64,000 bases of DNA, taken from positions 219,883 to 283,882 of the forward strand of contig NZ_JAOVZT010000004.1 of assembly GCF_025716945.1 (NCBI RefSeq), read 5' to 3'. The position numbers were made by a program, and so were the translations under genes. The notes under the pieces are model-generated. The model was not told the DNA's origin, ran no database searches, and saw only the letters and a program-made list of their open reading frames with translations. Positions 59,248-64,000 of the stretch are shown here, in pieces (positions within the stretch are counted from its first letter, which is position 1; the number at the start of each line of letters is the position of its first letter). The stretch is from Geodermatophilus sp. YIM 151500. Its GTDB lineage: Bacteria; Actinomycetota; Actinomycetes; Mycobacteriales; Geodermatophilaceae.

Positions 59248-60735
59248 GTGCTCGCCGTCGCGCCCGCCGACCGCCACCCCACCGCCTCCCCCGCCGAGCG
59301 CTACCTCGCCTCCTTCCCCGCCGGGGTGCAGGAGTTCCCGGTCACCGGCATCGATCCCGCCGTCGACGTGCCGCTGCACAGCGCGGTGCTGCCCGCGTCG
59401 GCCGCCCACCCCGGCGGCAGCGGCCTCGGCTACGGCGCCTCGCCCGAGGAGGCCCGCACGGGCGCGCTCGGCGAGATGGCGGAGATGGCCCTCTCGGTGC
59501 GCGCGCACGCGAGCGCCGTCCGGGTGACCGGCTCGTACGCCGAGCTGCGCCGGGAGCACGGGCCCGACCGGGTGGCCGACCCGCGGACCCTCTGCCTGGA
59601 GGCCGGCAGCCCCTACGACGACGACCGGCCGCTGCAGTGGCTGCCGATGACCCGGCTGCGCGACGGCGAGCGGGTGCTCGTGCCCGCCGAGCTGGTGGCG
59701 TCGGTGCCGCAGGACCTGCCCGGCGACCCGCCGCCCGGCGGCTGGCTGACCACCGTGATCACCAACGGCCAGGGTGCGGCGTTCGACGCCGACCGGGCGA
59801 TCGCGCACGCGCTCCTGGAGGTGCTGCAGCGCGACGGCAACGCCACCACCTTCCGCGCGATGGACCGCGGCGTCGTCGTCGACCTCGACGGGCTGACCGA
59901 CCCCGACGCGCTGGCCCTGCTCGACCGGCTCGACGCCGCGGGCGTCGACGTGCTGGTGAAGCTGGCGAGCACCGCCTTCGGCGTGGTCGACGTGTACGCC
60001 GTCGGCTGCTCCCGCGACGGCTCCGAGCCGGTCCCGGTGATGGCCACCGCGTGCGGCGAGGCGGCCCACCCCGACCGCGACACCGCCGTCCGCAAGGCGC
60101 TGCACGAGTTCGCCGCCGCGCGCAGCCGCAAGGCCTTCATGCACGGCCCGCTCGACCTGGTCGCCGCGGCCACGCCCCCGGGCTACCTGGACGGGTGGCG
60201 CGCCGGGCACCCACCCGAGCGGCTGGCCGAGGAGGACCGCGCGCTGGCGGCGATGCTCCGCTGGACGCGGATGGGCACCTCCGCGCTGGTCGACCTGCTG
60301 CGGGGCAGCGTGCTCTCGCACCGCGTCACGGCCGCGCTGACCGACCTGCCCACCTGGACCGGCGACGACCTCTGCGGGGAGGTGGTCGCCCGGCTGCACG
60401 CGGCCGGGCACGACGTGCTGGTCGAGCTGCAGCCCTCCGCCGGCGAGGCGGTGGCCGCCAAGGTGCTCGTGCCCGGCCTGGAGGTGGAGACCATGTCGTA
60501 CGGGCGGATCGGCGAGCGCGGCGTGCGCCGGCTGCTCGACTTCGACACGGGATTGGCCGCGGTCGGGCCCGACCCCGGCGGCTGGGCCCGGGTGCACCTG
60601 ACCGCCGAGGCCGAGGAGCGGCTCGGCGGGCCCGCCTGGTTCGACCGGGTCGGCGCCGACGCCCGGGTCGGGCCGCTGTACGCCCTCTACCGGGAGCCCG
60701 GGCGGCACGTCGTCGCCGAGGTGCTGGCCCGGTGA
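59248..60735 (+). CDS. YcaO-domain protein
   Basis: 495 residues. YcaO fold, which uses ATP to activate an amide carbonyl for heterocycle, thioamide or amidine formation. The three ATP-site segments are recognisable: EEARTGALGEMAEMALSV, DRAIAHALLEVLQRDGNATT and DTAVRKALHEFAAARSRKAF. No TfuA gene, RiPP precursor or E1-like partner lies near, so a small-molecule substrate is likelier than a peptide. GTG 59248 has GAGGGGA 10 nt before it, an independent ribosome binding site 15 bases after the MBL gene. Stop overlaps the next start. Confidence 0.85.
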   Translation: MLAVAPADRHPTASPAERYLASFPAGVQEFPVTGIDPAVDVPLHSAVLPASAAHPGGSGLGYGASPEEARTGALGEMAEMALSVRAHASAVRVTGSYAELRREHGPDRVADPRTLCLEAGSPYDDDRPLQWLPMTRLRDGERVLVPAELVASVPQDLPGDPPPGGWLTTVITNGQGAAFDADRAIAHALLEVLQRDGNATTFRAMDRGVVVDLDGLTDPDALALLDRLDAAGVDVLVKLASTAFGVVDVYAVGCSRDGSEPVPVMATACGEAAHPDRDTAVRKALHEFAAARSRKAFMHGPLDLVAAATPPGYLDGWRAGHPPERLAEEDRALAAMLRWTRMGTSALVDLLRGSVLSHRVTAALTDLPTWTGDDLCGEVVARLHAAGHDVLVELQPSAGEAVAAKVLVPGLEVETMSYGRIGERGVRRLLDFDTGLAAVGPDPGGWARVHLTAEAEERLGGPAWFDRVGADARVGPLYALYREPGRHVVAEVLAR

Positions 60736-61586
60736 CCGGGGGACCCAGGCTGCGCTACGCCTACAACACCAACGGGCTGACCTCGCACCGGCTCGACGAC
60801 GCGCTGGCCCTGCTCGCCGACACCGGCTACGCCGGCGTCGCGCTCACCCTCGACGTGCAGCACCTCGACCCGTTCGCGCCGGACGCGGTCGCGCAGGCGG
60901 AGAAGGTCCGGGCCCGCTGCGACGAGCTGGGCCTGGACGTCGTCGTCGAGACCGGCGCGCGCTACCTGCTGGACCCGCGGGTCAAGCACGAGCCGACCCT
61001 GGTCACCGGGGACGCCGACGGGCGCGCCCGGCGGCTGGGCTTCCTGCGGCGGGCCTGCGACCTGGCCGGCGTGCTGGGCGCCGAGGCGGTCAGCTTCTGG
61101 GCCGGCGTGCCCCGGGACGTCGACCGCGAGGCGGCGTGGGGCTGGCTGGTCGACGGCGTGCGCGCGCTGGTCGACAGCCACGGCGGCCGCGGCTACGCCC
61201 TCGCCGTCGAACCCGAGCCGGGCATGCTGGTCGACGACTGCGACGACTGGCTGCGCCTGGCGCACGCGGCGCCCGGGATCGCGCTCGCGCTGGACACCGG
61301 GCACTGCGTGGTGAGCGGCCGGTACGCGCCGCACGAGGCGGTGACCGCGTTCGCCGACCGGCTCGGCACCGTGGCCGTCGAGGGCATGCGCCGCGGCGTG
61401 CACGACCACCTGCCGCTCGACGAGGGCGACGTCGACCTGCCCGCCGTCCTGCGGGCGCTGGCCGACGCCGGCTACGACCAGCTGGTCACCCTCGAGCTCT
61501 CCCGGGACGGGCACCGGGCGCACGAGATGGTGCCGCGGGCGATGGCGACCCTGCGCGCGGCCGAGGCCGCGGGGGTGCGGTCGTGA
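60732..61586 (+). CDS. Sugar phosphate isomerase/epimerase-like TIM barrel
   Basis: 284 residues. AP-endonuclease-2/xylose isomerase-like barrel: LRYAYNTNGLTSHRLDDAL, GYAGVALTLDVQHLDP, VVVETGARYLLDP, AVSFWAGVP, YALAVEPEPGMLVDDCDDW (metal Glu), IALALDTGHCVVSGRY (Asp-x-x-His), GDVDLPAVLRALADAGYDQLVTLELSRDG. Relatives such as IolE/IolI act on inosoles. It probably isomerises or epimerises the keto-cyclitol made by the dehydrogenase. GTG 60732 overlaps the YcaO stop. Confidence 0.85.
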   Translation: MTGGPRLRYAYNTNGLTSHRLDDALALLADTGYAGVALTLDVQHLDPFAPDAVAQAEKVRARCDELGLDVVVETGARYLLDPRVKHEPTLVTGDADGRARRLGFLRRACDLAGVLGAEAVSFWAGVPRDVDREAAWGWLVDGVRALVDSHGGRGYALAVEPEPGMLVDDCDDWLRLAHAAPGIALALDTGHCVVSGRYAPHEAVTAFADRLGTVAVEGMRRGVHDHLPLDEGDVDLPAVLRALADAGYDQLVTLELSRDGHRAHEMVPRAMATLRAAEAAGVRS

Positions 61587-62794
61587 AGGTCTGCTTCGTC
61601 AGCCGCCGCTACTGGCCCGCGGTCAGCGGCATGAGCGTCTACGCGGAGAACCTGCTGCGGGAGCTGGTCGCGCTCGGCCACGACGTCACGATGGTCAGCC
61701 AGTACCGGGACGACGAGGCCGGCACCCGGGTGTACGGCGGCGGCCCGCCCCCGCGCCGCCGGGTGCCCGACGGCGTCCGGGTCGTGGCCCGGCCCAGCCG
61801 GGGCGAGACCGTCGTCCCGGCCGACTTCGAGGGCGACGTCGACGACCTCGTCCGCACCGTCGTGGCCCTGCACGAGCGGGAGCCGTTCGACGTGCTGCAC
61901 GCCCAGTACGGCTACCCGCCGGGTCTCGCGGTGCTCCTGGCCGCCCGGGCGACCGGTGTCCCGACGGTGGTGAGCATCCAGGGCGGCGACGGGCACTGGG
62001 TCGGCACCTGCTGCGCCACCCACCGGGCCGCGATGACCACCGTGCTCGACTCCGCCGACGCGGTGCTCATCGGCAGCGCCAGCTTCCGCGACGAGGTGGT
62101 CGGCAACCTCGGCACCGACCCGGCGCGCTTCCGCATCGTCCCCGGCGCCACCGACACCGCCCGGTTCACCCCGGTTCCCGGCCGGCCGCTCGGCGCGCTC
62201 CAGGACCCGCCGGTGCTGCTCTTCCACGGCCGGGTCGACCGCCGCAAGGGGGTGCTCGACCTGCTCGAGGCGCTGCCCGACGGCGTCCGCCTCGTGATCA
62301 GCGGCATCGGCCCGGACCTGGACGAGGCGAAGGCGCGGGCCGACGGTCGCACCACGTTCCTCGGGTACGTGCCGCCCGAGGAGGCGCCGGCGGTCTACCG
62401 GACGGCGGACGTCTTCGTCAGCCCCACCTACAGCGAGGGCTTCAGCAACACCCTGCTCGAGGCCATGGCCAGCGGGCTGCCGATCGTCAGCACGTGCAGC
62501 GTCGGGGTCGTCGACTGCCTGGCCGACGGCGTCGACGGGCTGCTGCACGAGCCCGGCGACGTCCCGGCGCTGGCCGCGGCGCTGCGCCGGCTGCTCGCGG
62601 ACGCGGAGCTGCGCGGCCGGCTGGCGGCGACCGCGCTGGAGGAGGTGCGCCGGCTGTACTCCTGGCCGGTGCTGGCCCGCAGCATCGACGCGGTCTACCG
62701 GGAGCTCGCCGGCACCACCCCGGACCTCGGCTGGTCGCCACCCCGGGGCGTCGACCCGTCGTGCCGGTTCCGCGCGGCGGCGCACCTGCTGTGA
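61583..62794 (+). CDS. Glycosyltransferase family 4 protein
   Basis: 403 residues, GT-B fold. N-terminal VCFVSRRYWPAVSGMSVYAE, acceptor region SIQGGDGHWVGTCC, donor site LLFHGRVDRRKGVLDLLEAL and the E-x7-E motif in YSEGFSNTLLEAMASGLPIV. MshA of mycothiol synthesis belongs to this family and joins N-acetylglucosamine to inositol phosphate, a reaction that fits this neighbourhood; the sequence alone does not identify the sugar. GTG 61583 overlaps the barrel-gene stop. Confidence 0.88.
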   Translation: MKVCFVSRRYWPAVSGMSVYAENLLRELVALGHDVTMVSQYRDDEAGTRVYGGGPPPRRRVPDGVRVVARPSRGETVVPADFEGDVDDLVRTVVALHEREPFDVLHAQYGYPPGLAVLLAARATGVPTVVSIQGGDGHWVGTCCATHRAAMTTVLDSADAVLIGSASFRDEVVGNLGTDPARFRIVPGATDTARFTPVPGRPLGALQDPPVLLFHGRVDRRKGVLDLLEALPDGVRLVISGIGPDLDEAKARADGRTTFLGYVPPEEAPAVYRTADVFVSPTYSEGFSNTLLEAMASGLPIVSTCSVGVVDCLADGVDGLLHEPGDVPALAAALRRLLADAELRGRLAATALEEVRRLYSWPVLARSIDAVYRELAGTTPDLGWSPPRGVDPSCRFRAAAHLL

Positions 62795-62848
62795 TGCGGC
62801 GTCCCGTGCTGCGGGCAGCGGTCCGGTGACGCGGGTCCCCGCCCCGTG

Positions 62849-63568
62849 ATGCGGGTCCTGGCCGTCAGCCCGCACCTGGACGACGCCGCCTTCTCGGTCG
62901 GCGGCACGCTCGCCGCGCTGGGCGCCGCGGGCTGCGCGGTCACCCTGGTCACCTGCTTCACCGCGAGCGTGCCCGGCCCGGCCGGCTTCGCACTGGCCTG
63001 CCAGCTCGACAAGGGCCTGCCCCCGGACGTCGACTACATGGCGCTGCGCCGGGCGGAGAACCGGGCCGCCGCGGCCGTGCTCGGCGCCACCCCGGTCGAC
63101 CTCGACCTGCCCGAGGCACCGCACCGCGGCTACACCAGCGCGGCCGACCTGTTCGCCGGTGTGCACCCCGACGACGCCGGCACCGCCGCCGGGCTCGCCG
63201 CCCGGCTGGCGGCCGTCGCCGCCGACCTGGACGCCGACCTGTGGCTGGCCCCGCAGGCGCTCGGCGGGCACGTCGACCACCTGCTCGTGCTGCGCGCGGT
63301 CGCCGCGCTCGACCGGCCGACCCTGTGGTGGCGCGACAGCCCGTACGTGCTGCGCGACCCGGGCGCGCGCCCCGGCCCGGAGCTGCCGGCCGGCCTGGCG
63401 CCCGTCGAGCTGCCCCAGGACCTCGCCCGCCGCGCCGACGCGTGCGCCCGGTACACCACGCAGCTGGGCTTCCAGTTCGGCGGCGAGACCGCGATGCGAG
63501 CCGCGCTGGCCGACGTGGGCGAACCGCTGCTGGCCGACGCCCGGGCGCTGGCGCTGCTCCCGCGGTGA
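62849..63568 (+). CDS. PIG-L family deacetylase (LmbE-like)
   Basis: 239 residues. Zinc motif VLAVSPHLDDAAFSVGGTLAAL (AHPDDE in most) and the second histidine site LGGHVDHLLVLRAV. MshB and GlcNAc-PI deacetylases share this fold and remove acetyl from a glucosaminyl-inositol. Seen here: LRRAENRAAAAVLGA, DLDLPEAPHRGY. ATG 62849 or GTG 62846 is the start; the 51-base gap to the GT4 gene repeats GTGATGCGG and GTGACGCGG. Last gene of the cluster on this strand; the next gene is convergent, 3 bases away. Confidence 0.87.
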   Translation: MRVLAVSPHLDDAAFSVGGTLAALGAAGCAVTLVTCFTASVPGPAGFALACQLDKGLPPDVDYMALRRAENRAAAAVLGATPVDLDLPEAPHRGYTSAADLFAGVHPDDAGTAAGLAARLAAVAADLDADLWLAPQALGGHVDHLLVLRAVAALDRPTLWWRDSPYVLRDPGARPGPELPAGLAPVELPQDLARRADACARYTTQLGFQFGGETAMRAALADVGEPLLADARALALLPR

Positions 63569-63571
63569 GGT

Positions 63572-64000
63572 TCAGGGCACCAGCCAGGTGTCCTTGGTGC
63601 CGCCGCCGCGGCGCACGTCGGTCTCCGGCGAACCGGCCGCCGCCACCCGCGTCAGCGGCGCCGGCAGCGCGCGCACGCCGTCCGGCGTGGCTACCGACAG
63701 CACCCGCAGGTCGACCGCGCGCGGCTCCAGGCGCCCGTCGACCACCGTCGGCAGCGTCGTCGCCCGCACCGGGTCCCGCGCGACGAAGCGGTGCGGTGCG
63801 GCGGCGACCTCGGCCTGCAGCTCGGCCAGCTCGGCGGCCGAGCAGTCGGGTCCGGCCACCACCCGGCCGCCCCCGTAGGCGTCGAGGGGCGTCAGGACCA
63901 GCTCGTGCAGCCGGTCGCGGACCTGCGCCCACTGCGCCGGATCGGCCAGCACCCAGGTGGGCGCGCCGGACAGCAGCGGCCGCTCGCCGAGGTAGTGCTC
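63572..64000 (-). CDS. Circularly permuted ATP-grasp protein, C-terminal part
   Basis: 142 codons; the gene continues past the window edge. The visible sequence begins EHYLGERPLLSGAPTWVLAD and ends VRRGGGTKDTWLVP, the standard end (GGGSKDTWVL) of circularly permuted ATP-grasp type 2 proteins. Between them HRFVARDPVRATTLPTVVDG fits the same family. Members include ligases that join amino acids or peptides to a carrier. Convergent with the PIG-L gene, so it may be part of the same pathway. Confidence 0.8.
   Translation of the reverse strand, partial: EHYLGERPLLSGAPTWVLADPAQWAQVRDRLHELVLTPLDAYGGGRVVAGPDCSAAELAELQAEVAAAPHRFVARDPVRATTLPTVVDGRLEPRAVDLRVLSVATPDGVRALPAPLTRVAAAGSPETDVRRGGGTKDTWLVP

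Overview
The window is chromosomal DNA of very high GC from an actinobacterium. Codon third positions are almost all G or C, GTG starts are common, and many starts sit 6-8 nt after a TANNNT-type -10 box, which is typical of leaderless actinobacterial genes. The mix of genes (mycobacterial-type rsmI/pmt and galU-glp-rimJ-glpR blocks, an AbiEi/DUF559 protein, LGFP-repeat and DICT proteins) suggests the Geodermatophilaceae. That family placement is inference.

Region by region. 1-5.6 kb: the 3' part of a CorA transporter; an AbiEi-like/DUF559 gene bracketed by identical 18-bp palindromes with four tandem 42-bp repeats at its end; the divergent rsmI/pmt pair; a crotonase. 5.6-10.7 kb: a large secreted sugar-dehydrogenase-like protein, a GGDEF-EAL protein, a VOC protein and tRNA-Ala. 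10.8-15.5 kb: the cell-division/envelope block glpR-rimJ-glp-galU and the divergent 5-formyl-THF cyclo-ligase gene. 15.6-18.5 kb: a short proline-rich leader ORF, a CaiB-type CoA-transferase and a carboxyltransferase, all translationally coupled. 18.7-24 kb: an LLM oxidoreductase, DUF5313, a guanidinium exporter under a guanidine-III riboswitch, two truncated pseudogenes fused head to tail, then a CIRCE-controlled Ruc/FmdB gene, a SAF-domain gene and mscL. 24-29.9 kb: small housekeeping and unknown genes, including a sirtuin and a pyrimidine-dimer-glycosylase-like protein with a PUA/EVE-like tail.

29.96-33.66 kb is a small genomic island between a degraded 3' copy of tRNA-Arg(CCT) and the intact tRNA gene. 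It has lower GC and TTA codons, and carries one 987-residue Asp-box (BNR) propeller protein. 34-40 kb: GNAT, photolyase, Nei-type glycosylase, secreted GH25-like protein, FprA-type reductase, glycosyltransferase 2. 40-50 kb: ppc, a two-gene ABC exporter, udgX, an MFS transporter, pdxH and serC. 50-53.8 kb: a hybrid histidine kinase ending in an RsbW-like ATPase, and a MerR-DICT regulator.

54.0-64.0 kb is the most unusual part: nine same-strand genes, mostly overlapping by 4 bp. They encode an inositol-3-phosphate-synthase-like enzyme, an HD-like protein, a methyltransferase, a Gfo/Idh/MocA dehydrogenase, a zinc-ribbon MBL-fold protein, a YcaO protein, an IolE-like TIM barrel, a GT4 glycosyltransferase and a PIG-L deacetylase. 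The divergent MerR-DICT gene lies on one side and a convergent circularly permuted ATP-grasp gene, cut by the window edge, on the other. I infer an undescribed pathway to a modified cyclitol glycoside, formally similar to the first steps of mycothiol synthesis but with YcaO chemistry. No product is known to me.
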